This document shows positions 47,001-55,203 of a stretch of DNA of 64,000 bases, in pieces. The first letter of the stretch is position 1. The number at the start of each line of letters is the position of its first letter. The DNA comes from Nocardia tenerifensis NBRC 101015 (lineage in GTDB: Bacteria > Actinomycetota > Actinomycetes > Mycobacteriales > Mycobacteriaceae): assembly GCF_000308715.1 (NCBI RefSeq), contig NZ_BAGH01000611.1:1-64000 (forward strand), in the 5' to 3' direction. The position numbers and the translations under genes are program-made. The notes beneath the pieces are model-generated. The model had not been told where the DNA came from and ran no database searches. It saw nothing but the letters and a program-made list of their open reading frames with translations.

Positions 47001-47424
47001 TGGCCAGAACGATCCGGCCGCACCCGGACAGGCGAAAATCCCCGAGCAGCAAGGAAATACGTCGCAGCCGGGTGGTGTGGGCACCCAGCAGCCCTTCTCG
47101 CCGGGACGCCCGCCCATGGCCCCCATGCACGACGGCCAGTCTTCGCCCGCGATGTCCGCGCCCGGCGGCGCACCGCCACCCGCGTCCCCCGCGGCGTCGC
47201 CGGCCGCAGGCGCGAAGCAGAAACCACCACGCCGACAACGCAAGAAGAACGACAAACCTCGAAAGACACCGAAATCGATGTTGATGCCTTCGCCATCAGA
47301 GGCGCCCGACCGAGCCGGACCCGACGACTCCGTCGACGTCCCTTTCGTTCTGGGAGTTTCGAGCCAGCAAGTCGAGCCGGAGAGCACGGCGCGATCGACC
47401 ACGAGGAGTACCGCAGATGGCTGA
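41086..47424 (+). CDS. 2112-aa WXG100/CpnT-like protein with Ser-rich and SPDGT repeats
   Basis: Residues 1-320 match the giant protein's N-terminus (LRWLGWIAGGAWPDGDEDKI, then hydrophobic helices and a Gly-rich segment). Residues about 560-820 are tandem Ser/Gly/Pro units of the type SGSGQPPRSS.PETGST. Residues about 930-1455 carry many SPDGT.(H/T).V...G.(V/I) beta repeats, RHS-like. After a WVPPDWRVWRSPGSDDWRPP segment come Gly/Asp-rich DSGARGGSGRRGSGDEFGDSG and GGQGS(D/E)GR.GGQ repeats. A basic tail (KQKPPRRQRKKNDKPRK) lies near the end. No enzymatic motif is recognised. Its stop overlaps the next start by eight bases. I infer an ESX-exported surface or structural protein. Confidence 0.75.
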   Translation: MSLYLPPELRWLGWIAGGAWPDGDEDKIWAVSSAYKDTATALRSQIPDIEDAKRTAVSAYPEGAGGEKIGAMFDQLLKGDQSMESLASFMEQISDATFDFGTQVEAAKLMTIVSLIALAIEIAWAWAFPPTAPAVQAAEEVATQSILRRLEWQLQERIIAKVLSVFGNRFAGLSKNWVLKILEAMFISGGLDLAVQLGQKAAGHRRNIDGKELGVAIFSAGVGAPFGRIGANGINKFTTKFFGDKFTNPWVRAGNGAIVGIGGGALEYGAGSVGAALITGDWSGTLGNPAGWVGGAARGGITGGVKGYVGFNQFGNKSFGVDWRGPRDGSADTPVRGGFSFDPGRGGSHNVEFNGGRNGFDGEHVTVQGSNGSGGDGRSVHPAGWTGDNGSGRSNQSPNGVSSYEPNGNGTNRPLVTTSEYNGDRSGGSGQPGSTQSGNGTKVVGVNGDSYSSSPPPGRSTGVGSDRGAPSTSNPAGRSGDSYSRNDAAGSRPTSSANSTGGGRDSSVISGSTDRISGDSGQPLLHRTAGSDGSLQWQRQTPGDGFQTPSRSTAPEPNIAAGQSHRSPGSVSDLSSDSGRSDRVPGSVSDLSSDSGRSHRSPGSVSDVSSSSGQPPRSSNVSDTSSTGSGQVRSSAGPESGSAGSGHPRSSASESGSTGSGQSPRSSAVPDTSSAGSGQPRSSMSETGSSGSGQPPRSSVPETGSTGSGQPPRSTVVSETGSTGPGQSPRSPGTVSDLSSNSGQSPRAPGSVSELSSNSGQPSRSSAAPDTGSAGSGHPRSSAAPESGASQPQRSPVPDTNSSGSGQPPRRPMGLNLDGQQQHSPASETGSNNPRQQRHPAPNTGLGDDTSQPRRTSAPATDSGNVPPSRQRPSESGSNGPGWQRLPSSSGSSSSAEGDRPAPRAAMLPAQPDHGGQRGHDAESSGRGGWTFEADQNHPNWTRTDRGDALITSPDGTEHIVDKNGNIFLARPGDDTVVLIRPDNSVEFLPNDGKYPVAEAGPRTGTGRDGDFGFGRDDGTQHTVLGDGTVRTTSPDGSITIIKRDGGAELRSPWDERTRFEPDGTVVPIRPDEPTTDTTPGNTVPNDKAEWKREGDGKFLITSPDGTRHEVGADGAVLVGRPGDPQLLKIDTDHSIVFVGPDGTGPSARPDATTRKGSGVQSPTFTRPDQVSHTVLDNGSVRTKSPDGWTTIVRPNGTAEFTSPTGDRTLYKPDNTVVESGPDRPTVITGPDGTKQTIEHNNVVTIELPDSTKHVVFDATDAQGGGRTQHPDNTVIHYDLNDTLNIGPRDRLGGFDQDGPRKPATIQMERPDGIGLESTPKGVRVFDGDGTVYERGPRGSVRVTTPNGQTESRPINEPIELSNGAQLERTPKGLRVVHPDESVSEIGPNGASFTDSNGVARGTHRDGTAFVNDTDVREIRGDGAVRVTTENQTAWGSRPDGTTWTVDDKNKVHVSDPEGAAALPADPKNPYVDGQDLTAKPRPPRTNKNEPMPDAYRAPTAPGTEDWLPEGFEEQDETPPDNFLWDPPNRGYWVPPDWRVWRSPGSDDWRPPGPDNEIDYYDYGSGPAGDQRDWDDDRGSGQGSGYGGGDGTGGGPDRVGDNGFGDSGARGGSGRRGSGDEFGDSGSADGSGDGFGDSGATDADGRRGSGGDSSAGESDVGRDGSAERDATPPPVDQEPPPPQLDPAELANMLQNLHSADGMLPPGGIGGSELPGEGERSPDFSRLLDPGSSSRNAPPPDLSALRGMLNQLGENGLGGPGGTSSDSKDNSATSRGRPGSTDQYGNAEHPGAGRNSGTPDTRVRQDGSGSESRSGGQGFDRRPDGRGADGRFGGQDADRRLDGRVSDGRFGGQGAEGRLGGQGSDGRFGGQGSEGLSGDQGSENRPNGQGSENRVGDNRHGDGGTENRSDGKGSENGSPSDVRSPAHGAENRADAPGATERTGDERTGERSGGTGTGDQATGQGTGERHGAPGGQNDPAAPGQAKIPEQQGNTSQPGGVGTQQPFSPGRPPMAPMHDGQSSPAMSAPGGAPPPASPAASPAAGAKQKPPRRQRKKNDKPRKTPKSMLMPSPSEAPDRAGPDDSVDVPFVLGVSSQQVEPESTARSTTRSTADG

Positions 47425-50146
47425 CGAGCAGCCGAAGAAGATCGACGATACGACCAAGACGTCGGTCAACGACTGGAAGGATCTGCGTTCCAAGGCGGAT
47501 CACCATACGCTGGGGTTCGATACCCTCAAGTTCGATCCCGAGATCGTGGTCAGGTGCGCACAGCTGTGCCACGACATGATCGGAAAATTGAAGTGGTATC
47601 AGGACTACATCCGGAACAACAAAATGGCCGACATGGAGAACTGGTCGGACGAGACGGGTGGGATCCAGCTCACGCAGCGCTTCAACTCCAAGGGCAGGGA
47701 TGTCCTCGCCGCGATGGACACCATGAAGATAATCATGGAGGACATGGGCGACACCTTCCTCAGTGCCGGGGGCAACTATCTCCGGGCCGAGGGCAAGTCG
47801 ACCGAAGCGCTCGAGAAGGTGGGCGATCTCCAGAAGGTCGATCCCATCAAGCCGAAGACGGAGCCGCCGAAGGAGCCGCATCCGTCGAACACCGACAGCA
47901 ATCCGGACAAGATCAAGCCGCCGGTCGGTGCGGACCCCGGCAACCCGATCGTCCCCGAGGACGGCAGTGGCTGGGGCTGGGATAGATTTCATTCTTTCGG
48001 TCAGTCGCTGATCGGACACGACTGGCGCAGTTATGAGGCCGGTACTCGATACAATTCGATCGCCGGACAACTCAGCGGAGACCTCACCGACCTGAACGGC
48101 TCCATCAAGCGGGCGACCGAAATGTGGACCGGTGCGGGCGCGGAACAGGCGAAGAAGGCGATCGAGCGTTTCGCCGAGAACTCGCTCGTCTTCGCCAACA
48201 GCCTGACCAATCTCGGCAATGATCTGCTGTATTGCTCGAAGTGGCTGAACTACACCTACAACAAGACCCCCGAGAAGACCTGGGACGCCACCTACGCCTC
48301 GGACTGTGTGAAGCGCGACCGGCTGGGCGATTACCGCGGCAGGTACAAGGACACCTACATGCCCGGTATCGAGGGCGCTGTCGCCGCGATGCCGCTGATC
48401 GCCGTGACCGGCACGGTCAGTCAACCGCCGCCGCCGGGGGAGAAGAACGACGGCAAGGGTGACGGCAAGGGCGATGGTAAGGGTGACGGCAAGGGGAATG
48501 GCAACGGGAACGGAAACAACAACGGCGGCGGTAACAACAACGGCGGCGGCAATAACAGTGGCAACAACATCGACAAGAACAGCCCCGAGTACAAGGCCGG
48601 TTACCAGGACGGTTACAACCAGGGTCTGAAGGACGCCGGAGGTAAGAACGGCAACGGTCAGGGCAATGGCAACGGTCCGGGCGACGGCCAGAACAAGGGC
48701 GGCGGAAACAGCGGCGGCAGCGGCAATCCCGGCGGCTCCGGGAACAGCGGCGGCAGTGGTAATCCCGGCGGCACCGGAAACAACGGCGGCATAGACAAGA
48801 ACAGCCCGAACTACAAGGGCGGCTTCCAAGACGGCAACAAACAGGCGCTCAGCGACAACAAGGCCGCGGTCCCCGGCGGTGGCTCGGACGGCGGGTCGAA
48901 AGGCGGCTCCGGCTCTAGCGGCGGCTCCGGCTCCAACGGCAGCGGTAACGGTTCACCGGGCCCGAAGGCGCAAATACCCGACCTCTCCAATTACGGTCAG
49001 GGAGACGGGTCTCGGAACTCACCGCAGCCCAATGGCAGTGTCGGTTCCCCCGGCGGTGCCCCCACCGGACGTGCCAACGACAATTCGAGCCCCATGCCCT
49101 ACAGCGGGCCGGGTGTCGCGGACAAGGGAAACACTCCCAAAATCACCCCGCCGGTCAGCACAACGCCCTCCCGGCCGGGCGGCGGCACGCCGCCGCCACC
49201 GGGATCGCCCGAGGATATGCTCAACAAGCTGCTGCACGGCGAGAACCCGCTGAAGGATTTGAGCCCGGAGGCCCTCAAGAAGATCGGCTCGGATCTGCTC
49301 GGCGGGCTGAGCCCCGAGATGCTGAAGAACATGAGCCCCGAGGCTTTGCAGAAGCTGGGCTCCGATCTGCTGCAGGGATTGAGCCCGGACGAACTGAAGA
49401 AAATCGGAACGGACATCCTGGGTGGCCTCAGCCCGGATCAGCTGAAGCACCTCAATCCCGAGATCCTGCGTAATCTCAGTCCGGAGACGCTGAAGAATCT
49501 CAGTCCGGAAGTGCTGCGGAATCTCAGCCCGGAAGTCCTGAAGAACCTCGACGCGGAGACGTTGCGGAACCTGAGCCCGGACACCATGCAGGCTCTGGGG
49601 CGGACCCTGGCGCAGACCCCGGGCGGCGCGGATGTGATCAAGCTGCTGACCGACGGATTGACCAGCTTCACCTCGACTCTCGGTGACGTGATCAAAACCG
49701 GTACCGAAACCCTCGCCGGTCTGGCGAACAACGGCATGCTCGGCATCCCGGGCATGGGCGATTTGCAGCCCATGCACCTCGCCAGCAGCAACGGCTCGCT
49801 GCCGAGCGATCTCGCGTCCGCCCTCAGGGGCAGCGGCGCCGGAATTCCCTCGGGCGGAGGTCCCGGTCCTGGTCCACACTCACAGCTGACCACCCTGTCC
49901 ACACCGTCGGAATCGTCGAAGCTGTTCCCGCGGGCCGCGATTCAGAGCCTCCCCGAGGGGCATCAGGTGCAGGCCAACCCCAACGGGGCCGCCGGGCCGG
50001 GTATGCCCATGGGCCCGGGCCCCGGGCCCGGCGCGCAGAATGGCAGCGGGGAGTACAAGCGGCCGAAATACCTTGACTCCGTGACCAATCTGGATAGCGC
50101 CCTCGGTCCGGACATCGAGCGGTCGAAGCCGGTGATCGAGCCGTGA
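47417..50146 (+). CDS. 909-aa WXG100-type protein with Gly/Asn and LSPE repeats
   Basis: It starts at an ATG eight bases after GAGGAG. Residues about 20-150 are helical with an ENWSDETGG turn. Residues about 195-290 form a second helical hairpin whose turn reads MWTGAGAEQAKKAIERF, a WxG-type motif. Residues about 340-500 are Gly/Asn-rich with two DKNSP(E/N)YK(A/G)G units. Residues about 608-745 hold octapeptide-like repeats (NLSPE(V/T)L(R/K)). The C-terminus is Gly/Pro-rich. It overlaps the upstream gene by eight bases and the EspG gene by four. I read it as an ESX substrate or surface component; the repeats' role is unknown. Confidence 0.7.
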   Translation: MADEQPKKIDDTTKTSVNDWKDLRSKADHHTLGFDTLKFDPEIVVRCAQLCHDMIGKLKWYQDYIRNNKMADMENWSDETGGIQLTQRFNSKGRDVLAAMDTMKIIMEDMGDTFLSAGGNYLRAEGKSTEALEKVGDLQKVDPIKPKTEPPKEPHPSNTDSNPDKIKPPVGADPGNPIVPEDGSGWGWDRFHSFGQSLIGHDWRSYEAGTRYNSIAGQLSGDLTDLNGSIKRATEMWTGAGAEQAKKAIERFAENSLVFANSLTNLGNDLLYCSKWLNYTYNKTPEKTWDATYASDCVKRDRLGDYRGRYKDTYMPGIEGAVAAMPLIAVTGTVSQPPPPGEKNDGKGDGKGDGKGDGKGNGNGNGNNNGGGNNNGGGNNSGNNIDKNSPEYKAGYQDGYNQGLKDAGGKNGNGQGNGNGPGDGQNKGGGNSGGSGNPGGSGNSGGSGNPGGTGNNGGIDKNSPNYKGGFQDGNKQALSDNKAAVPGGGSDGGSKGGSGSSGGSGSNGSGNGSPGPKAQIPDLSNYGQGDGSRNSPQPNGSVGSPGGAPTGRANDNSSPMPYSGPGVADKGNTPKITPPVSTTPSRPGGGTPPPPGSPEDMLNKLLHGENPLKDLSPEALKKIGSDLLGGLSPEMLKNMSPEALQKLGSDLLQGLSPDELKKIGTDILGGLSPDQLKHLNPEILRNLSPETLKNLSPEVLRNLSPEVLKNLDAETLRNLSPDTMQALGRTLAQTPGGADVIKLLTDGLTSFTSTLGDVIKTGTETLAGLANNGMLGIPGMGDLQPMHLASSNGSLPSDLASALRGSGAGIPSGGGPGPGPHSQLTTLSTPSESSKLFPRAAIQSLPEGHQVQANPNGAAGPGMPMGPGPGPGAQNGSGEYKRPKYLDSVTNLDSALGPDIERSKPVIEP

Positions 50147-50952
50147 CACAGCAGTGGAAGTTCACCGCGCTGGAGTTCATCGTCCTGTGCGAGCAGTATC
50201 GCGAGGGTTCGCTGCCGACGCCGTTCCTGTTCGTCACCGACGAGGTGGTGATGGCCGACGATCTGGCACGGCGTAAGCGTGCGGCCTGGGAGGACCTGCG
50301 ACGACGGCTCGGCGGCTCGTTCGACGGCGCGATCCAGGTGTTGACCGCGCCGGAACTGTTTGTGCGAGTGCGTAGTTGGGACGAGCAGGACGAGAACAAT
50401 ATGTCCAAGCAGTACCATTTGCACGCCGCGCGAGCCGGTGCGCTCGGCTACCTCTTCGAACAGCGGCCCGGTTTGCTCACCTACGACACCCCGGCGTTCA
50501 CCGTCACCGAGTGCGACCCACGCGGCCTGGCCAACGCCGTCGTCGACCGGCTGCCGCAGGTGGAAGCCGGTCGCTCGCAGGACATTCCGATAGTGACCGA
50601 CCCGGCCGAGCACATCACGCCGACCTGGGGGACCAGCTATGTCCGAGACGACCGCGACAGCTCGCCGGTCTATCAGACCCAGCAGTTCTTCCAGCGGCGC
50701 GCCGATTGCACCGGATCGATCATCGTGGTGCAGGGTCGTTCGAAGTACGGGCCGCGCGGCATCCACGAGACCAAGATGATGTGGCGCGACGTGGCCGACG
50801 ACGGGCGGTACTTGATGTCGCTCGACGGGGCGCCGATCGCGGTCGCCACCGGGCGCAGGCAACTGACCGAACGGATCCAGCGCGATATCGACCATCTGAT
50901 GCAGCGTCTCGAAACACATTGGGAGGACGGGCGTGTCGTCGATCGATACTGA
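50143..50952 (+). CDS. espG: EspG-family ESX secretion-associated chaperone
   Basis: The product is 269 residues and starts at a GTG overlapping the upstream stop (GTGA). WKFTALEFIVLCEQYREGSL at the N-terminus, a central beta-rich region (QVLTAPELFVRVRSW) and YHLHAARAGALGYLFEQRPG fit the EspG family. EspG proteins are cytosolic chaperones that bind matching ESX substrates. The length is typical (about 250-300 residues). Its position between two WXG100-type genes supports this. Which EspG subgroup it belongs to cannot be told from the sequence alone. Confidence 0.8.
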   Translation: MTQQWKFTALEFIVLCEQYREGSLPTPFLFVTDEVVMADDLARRKRAAWEDLRRRLGGSFDGAIQVLTAPELFVRVRSWDEQDENNMSKQYHLHAARAGALGYLFEQRPGLLTYDTPAFTVTECDPRGLANAVVDRLPQVEAGRSQDIPIVTDPAEHITPTWGTSYVRDDRDSSPVYQTQQFFQRRADCTGSIIVVQGRSKYGPRGIHETKMMWRDVADDGRYLMSLDGAPIAVATGRRQLTERIQRDIDHLMQRLETHWEDGRVVDRY

Positions 50953-50979
50953 TCCGGCAGGGAGGCAGGAGATGAAGAC

Positions 50980-51288
50980 ATGACAGGACAGCGCAGGGTC
51001 GAGGTGGACACCACGCGGTTGCGCAGCGCGGCGGCCAAGATGGAGGATGTCGGCAAGAAGACCACGGAAATCATGGGCACGCTGCGAAACAACTTGCAGT
51101 CCCACGGGTTTCCGTGGGGCCACGACGACTACGGAGACAAGTTCACCGGAGGCGACAAGGGCTACACCAAGTCCTCGGACAACCTGCTGACCGGCGGCGA
51201 CAACATGGCGGACTCGGCGGCCAAGTTCAGCAAGGGCATGTACGGTGCCGCGAACAAGATGGACGACATGGACGGCCGGAAACCGTAG
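50980..51288 (+). CDS. small WXG100 / EspC-like ESX protein
   Basis: The ORF gives 102 residues and starts at an ATG eight bases after AGGAG. It has a helix (LRSAAAKMEDVGKKTTEIMG), a turn with FPWGHDDYGDKF, and a second helix (DNLLTGGDNMADSAAKFSKGM). This is the helix-turn-helix hairpin of the WXG100/EspC type with W.G in the turn. It follows EspG by 27 bases and is probably in the same transcript. It could be the export partner of one of the larger proteins; that is inference. Confidence 0.75.
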   Translation: MTGQRRVEVDTTRLRSAAAKMEDVGKKTTEIMGTLRNNLQSHGFPWGHDDYGDKFTGGDKGYTKSSDNLLTGGDNMADSAAKFSKGMYGAANKMDDMDGRKP

Positions 51289-51752
51289 GGGGTTCACCAG
51301 GGCCGCGCCCTCGCGGCTTGGAGCTGCTCGTCGTGCTGACGATGCTCGGGACGCTGGGCCGCGCGCCGCTCCAGCGGGCCGCCGTCTCGGGCCGTAATCT
51401 CACCCGAGCGGCGGCCAGCGTGCCGCGCAACCACTGCCGGTTGTGCGTATGGGGTTCGATGCCCGAGGCCACGCCCGGCCGGGGCACAGTGGCTCGTGGC
51501 GAACCACGACCGCTGAGCCAGGTTGCCCGGCAACGTCTCTCGGCACGGTGCGCGCGCCGGGGGGGGGCATCGCCCCGCAGACGTCGCGGTGCTGCCCCGA
51601 CCATCCAAGGTAGTCGAGCCGTCCTCGAAACGCTGGCGCGGGCCGAGGTCGCCGAGCCCGCGCTGCCGGAGCCGTTGCCCGCCGGGAGGCGCGCCAGGAA
51701 CGGCAGCCGCATATGGATCGCGGGTCGCGCATCACACGGCCCGCGCGCCACC

Positions 51753-51808
51753 GAGCAGAGTCATATGGTCGTCCCGCAAGATCAAGTCGCGACCCTATGA
51801 CTCTGCTC
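51753..51808. repeat. 13-bp perfect inverted repeat
   Basis: GAGCAGAGTCATA and its exact complement are separated by 30 bases. It could form a hairpin between the convergent ESX and MFS operons, but no T-tract follows, so it is not a standard terminator. Confidence 0.6.
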
Positions 51809-51871
51809 CATTCCTCCGCTTTGCTCGCTCCAGCGGTTGGGGGTGCGCTCGCAACGGTGCACCGCCCACAG

Positions 51872-51934
51872 GCGCTGGCCACGGCGCGACTCCCGGGGTG
51901 CGCTGGCCACGGCACGCCTCCCGGGGTGCGCTGG
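51872..51934. repeat. 28-bp tandem repeat, two copies and a partial third
   Basis: The unit is 28 bp long, starts GCGCTGGCCACGGC and ends CTCCCGGGGT; the two copies differ at only two positions, and GCGCTGG begins a third. It lies in non-coding DNA. Confidence 0.7.
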
Positions 51935-52179
51935 GCAGGGCGGATGTGCGCCGCCCAGGGTGCTCCGTTCGACGCCGTCGATCTCGCCCTCTGTCCGCAG
52001 CGGGTCGAGGGTGGAAACTCCACTATCGGGTCTGGGCGCGTACCGATACGAAATGCATTGGCTCCCAGCGCCGCCCATTCGCGGGCCGCGACGCCTCTGC
52101 ACGTGGTGGTGCGACGGAGGGTTTACGCCGGTGTGCGGCAACACCAGCCGCCTCGGCGACGCTTCCGGAACACGGGCAT

Positions 52180-53553
52180 CTAGCGTCGAGGCATCGCGAC
52201 CATCGCCACCAGGCAGGCGGCCGCGAGGCAGGCGGCGCACGCGCCGAAGCTCGCGGCGTACCCGGCGGACAGCGCCACCGCGCTCGACGCGGCCAGCCCG
52301 ACCGCTCCACTAGTCTGGCGCACGGTGTTCAGCACGCCGGCGGCCAGGCCACTGCGTTCGGCGGGCACCCCGTCGGTCGCGGCGACGGTGATCGGCGTGA
52401 AGGCGGCGGCGGTGCCGAAGCCGAGGATCGTGCCCGAGATCAGCACCGTCCATAGATAAGACGCGTCGACCGCGATCCCGCACGCGGTGCACAGCAGGCC
52501 TGCCGCGCCGATGGCGCAGTACAGCATCGTGGCGGTGCGTGCACCCCATCGCACGGTGAGCGACCCGGCCGATCGCGCCCCGAGGAACATCGCGGCGCCG
52601 ACCGGTAGATACCCGATGCCCGCCAGTAGCGGCGAATAACCTTGCACGTCTTGCAGATACAGTGACAGCAGCACGGGGCTGGCCAGAAAGCCGGTACCGA
52701 GCAGGAACATGACCACGTTCGCGCTACTCACCGAACGAGCGCGGAAGATATCCAGCGGCAGGATCGGCTCCGCCGACCAAAACCTCTGGTGCACAGCGAA
52801 AACTCCGATCAGCGCGAACCCGGCCAGCAGCGCGCCGAGCACGGTGCGATCGGCCCAGCCGGTGGCCGCCGAGCGCATGATCGCCAGCACCACGCCGGTG
52901 ATGCCCGCGGTGACCAGCAGCGCGCCGACCATGTCCAGCCGCATCCGGTTTGGGCCCGAAATATGCTGTGGCAGCACCATAATCGCGCCCACCATACCCA
53001 CCACACCCAGTGGTGCGAGCACGAAGAACACCCAGCGCCACCCCGCCAGGTCGGTGAGCAGTCCACCGACCACCGGCCCGCTCGCCGCACCGGCGGAGGC
53101 CACCGCGCTCCATGTCGCCAACGCGCGCGCCCGCGCCGCCGGCTCCACGAAAGTTGTTGTCAGCATGGACAATGTGACAGGCATCAGCAGCGCGCCGCCG
53201 ACGCCCTGTACCGCCCGCGCCGTCAGCAGCGTCGCCGGCGATTCGGCCAGACCGGCCGCCACCCGAGCGACCGTGAACACTCCCAGCCCGATGAGCATGA
53301 TCCGGCGGCGGCCGAACACATCCGCGCAGCGACCACCGAACAGCAGGCAGCCCGCGAAGGCCAGGGTGTAGGCGTTCACCGCCCACGGCAGGGCAGCGGG
53401 GGAGAAGCCGAGGTCCGCGCGCAGATCAGGCAGGGTGACCGAGACGATGGTGGCGTCCATGACGACGGAGAACGATCCGATACAGGCCAATGCCAGCACC
53501 ATCCGTCGCGGCTCCCACCGCCGGATGCGCGCGCGAGCCGCCGTGGTGCTCAT
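52180..53553 (-). CDS. MFS exporter of the DHA2 (EmrB/QacA) drug-transporter type
   Basis: The protein is 457 residues. It starts at the ATG at 53553 behind GGAG, and that ATG overlaps the previous stop (ATGA). It has about 13-14 hydrophobic segments. A motif A reads GGRCADVFGRRRIMLIG and a motif-C-like segment reads SAGAASGPVVGGLLTD, typical of 14-helix drug/H+ antiporters; SFSVVMDATIVSVTLPDL in the first helix contains the D-A-T-I-V motif of DHA2. It is the last gene of an amidase operon, so it may export the amidase's substrate or product; that is inferred. Confidence 0.85.
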   Translation of the reverse strand: MSTTAARARIRRWEPRRMVLALACIGSFSVVMDATIVSVTLPDLRADLGFSPAALPWAVNAYTLAFAGCLLFGGRCADVFGRRRIMLIGLGVFTVARVAAGLAESPATLLTARAVQGVGGALLMPVTLSMLTTTFVEPAARARALATWSAVASAGAASGPVVGGLLTDLAGWRWVFFVLAPLGVVGMVGAIMVLPQHISGPNRMRLDMVGALLVTAGITGVVLAIMRSAATGWADRTVLGALLAGFALIGVFAVHQRFWSAEPILPLDIFRARSVSSANVVMFLLGTGFLASPVLLSLYLQDVQGYSPLLAGIGYLPVGAAMFLGARSAGSLTVRWGARTATMLYCAIGAAGLLCTACGIAVDASYLWTVLISGTILGFGTAAAFTPITVAATDGVPAERSGLAAGVLNTVRQTSGAVGLAASSAVALSAGYAASFGACAACLAAACLVAMVAMPRR

Positions 53554-53741
53554 CGGTCCCACTCCGCGAGTCGTGCCACCGCGTGAAACCGCGTCGCGGG
53601 GTCGGCGTAGCGCGCCGCGGGCACGGCATACAGTGCATCGACCGCCGCGCGATACGCGGGGTAAGTCATTGCAAGGCCGGCTATTTCGGCCGCGCTCGCC
53701 GGTAGCCCGGCGGCGGCCAACAGCGCATCGATGTCGTTCAT
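53550..53741 (-). CDS. AtzG-like (DUF4089-type) small amidase partner
   Basis: The 63-residue ORF starts at an ATG overlapping the amidase stop (ATGA) and ends overlapping the MFS start. The sequence DALLAAAGLPASAAEIAGLA followed by ...MTYPAYRAAVDALYAVP resembles AtzG/DUF4089 proteins, which bind AtzE-type amidases as a small subunit. The translational overlaps imply stoichiometric production with both neighbours. The short length limits certainty. Confidence 0.6.
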   Translation of the reverse strand: MNDIDALLAAAGLPASAAEIAGLAMTYPAYRAAVDALYAVPAARYADPATRFHAVARLAEWDR

Positions 53742-55177
53742 AGCGCCACCGCCGTCCGATCGAGTGGCGGCAGTTGTCGATGCCACTCGGTGTGCCGCTG
53801 GAAGACGTCGCCGACCCGCAAAATTGTGGTCTCACCGAACGCGGGACCGGCTATCTGCCACGACAGTGGCAATCCAGTCGCGCCGAAGCCCATCGGCAGC
53901 GCCAGCACCGGGGTGCCGAGCCCATTCCAATAGGGCGTGTACACCTTTCCGAAAAGCCGAGCGTCATCCTGGAACCCGGCCTCGTCCAAGAGTTCGTCGA
54001 ATCGCGGCGCGCCCACGGACGCCGTCGGGCAGACCACCACGTCGAACCGTTCGAACAGCTCACCGATCGCCGCCTGCGCGACACGCCGAACCCGCTGGGC
54101 CTGAACGTAATCCGCGCCGGAGACCAGTGCCCCCTTGGCGAGCAGTCCGCGCGATGCGACGAAATAGTCGTTCCATCGTTGCGACAGTGTGGTGCGGTGG
54201 TAGGCGAGCGCTTCACACGTCGCGGTCACGATTGTCGCCACGATGGTTTCGTTCCAGTACGGCAGGGTGACCTCTTCGGCTTGGGCGCCGCAGGCGGTGA
54301 GAACGCCTAGTGCACAGTCGAATACGCCTAGCAGAGCGGGGTCGGCGTCGACTGGGAAATGCGCATGACGCGCCACCCCGACGCGGAGCCCGGTCAGATC
54401 CGCGGCACCGGAGTCGAGCTCGCTGACTTGTCGGTGATCGACCTGAGCGACCGTGCTGTCCGGATCACTCGCATGCGGACCGGCGATGACCGCCAGCAAC
54501 GCGGCACAGTCCGCCGCGGTACGAGCCAGCGGCCCGACGCGGTCCAGGCTGTAACCCAATGGCACGCAACCGGATTTGGGAACGTGGCCGAAGGTCGGCA
54601 TCAATCCGGTTACCCCGCAGAACGCTGCCGGCATCCGGATGCTGCCCGCCGTGTCCGAGCCGAGCCCCGCGGGAAACAGTCCGGCCGCGACTCCGCCGGC
54701 CGTACCCGAACTCGAGCCGCCCGCCCAGCGGCTCGGGTCCCACGGATTTCGTGGCAGCGGGAACGGCTCACTCGAACTCGGTACCCCGCAGGCGAACTCC
54801 ATCGTTGTGGTCTTGCCGGTGATGATCGCGCCCGCCTCGCGCAGTCTGGCGACCACCGGGGCGTCCCGGCCCGCGGCCCACTCGCGGTCGTGCACCAGAC
54901 TCTGCGCCGTGGTGTCACCGTCGGCCACCGCGACGGTGTCCTTCACCGCGATCGGAATGCCATGCAGCACACCACGATCGACACCGCGGGCGAGCTCCTC
55001 GTCGGCGCGCTGAGCTTGCCGCCTGGCCGACTCGTCGAACCGGGCGAGGTAGACACCCAGTTCGCTGTCGTACCGATCGGCACGCGCGATCGCCGTCTCG
55101 ATGAGCGCGACACTCGTCGTCTCGCCCGCACGCAATGCGCGGGCGGCGGCGGTAATGGAGTATGGCTCGATAGGCAC
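53738..55177 (-). CDS. amidase-signature family hydrolase (AtzE/GatA-like)
   Basis: The product is 479 residues and starts at the GTG at 55177, seven bases after GGGAGG; a TTG 15 bases upstream has no such spacing. It shows the Ser-cisSer-Lys set of amidase-signature enzymes: Lys79 in GIPIAVKDT, the Ser cluster at 155-157 in WAGGSSSGTAGG, and Ser179 in GSDTAGSIRMPA. The enzyme hydrolyses a C-N amide bond; the substrate is unknown. The AtzG-like gene overlapping its end suggests an AtzE-type heteromer. A possible iron box lies just upstream. Confidence 0.85.
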   Translation of the reverse strand: MPIEPYSITAAARALRAGETTSVALIETAIARADRYDSELGVYLARFDESARRQAQRADEELARGVDRGVLHGIPIAVKDTVAVADGDTTAQSLVHDREWAAGRDAPVVARLREAGAIITGKTTTMEFACGVPSSSEPFPLPRNPWDPSRWAGGSSSGTAGGVAAGLFPAGLGSDTAGSIRMPAAFCGVTGLMPTFGHVPKSGCVPLGYSLDRVGPLARTAADCAALLAVIAGPHASDPDSTVAQVDHRQVSELDSGAADLTGLRVGVARHAHFPVDADPALLGVFDCALGVLTACGAQAEEVTLPYWNETIVATIVTATCEALAYHRTTLSQRWNDYFVASRGLLAKGALVSGADYVQAQRVRRVAQAAIGELFERFDVVVCPTASVGAPRFDELLDEAGFQDDARLFGKVYTPYWNGLGTPVLALPMGFGATGLPLSWQIAGPAFGETTILRVGDVFQRHTEWHRQLPPLDRTAVAL

Positions 55178-55203
55178 GTCTCGTCCTCCCAAAGTTAAAC
55201 AAC

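Larger units (their letters stand above)
51289..52179. other. gene-free stretch with short repeats
   Basis: No reading frame here has a plausible start, ribosome site or recognisable protein. It holds a 28-bp tandem repeat (51872-51899 and 51900-51927, unit beginning GCGCTGGCCACGGC) and a perfect 13-bp inverted repeat GAGCAGAGTCATA / TATGACTCTGCTC at 51753-51765 and 51796-51808. The rest appears to be degenerate GC-rich DNA between two convergent operons. Confidence 0.6.

Noticed and set aside
45365..48829. 1,154-codon minus-strand frame across two ESX-type genes
   Set aside because: Composition and coordinates follow the repeats of the real genes on the other strand; its frame crosses a gene boundary.
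51294..52313. Several 100-300-codon frames between the ESX array and the MFS gene
   Set aside because: All are Arg/Pro/Gly/Ala-rich, overlap one another on both strands and lack starts with ribosome sites.
52709..53586. Plus-strand frames opposite the MFS gene
   Set aside because: Shadows: the minus strand carries the full set of membrane segments and MFS motifs.
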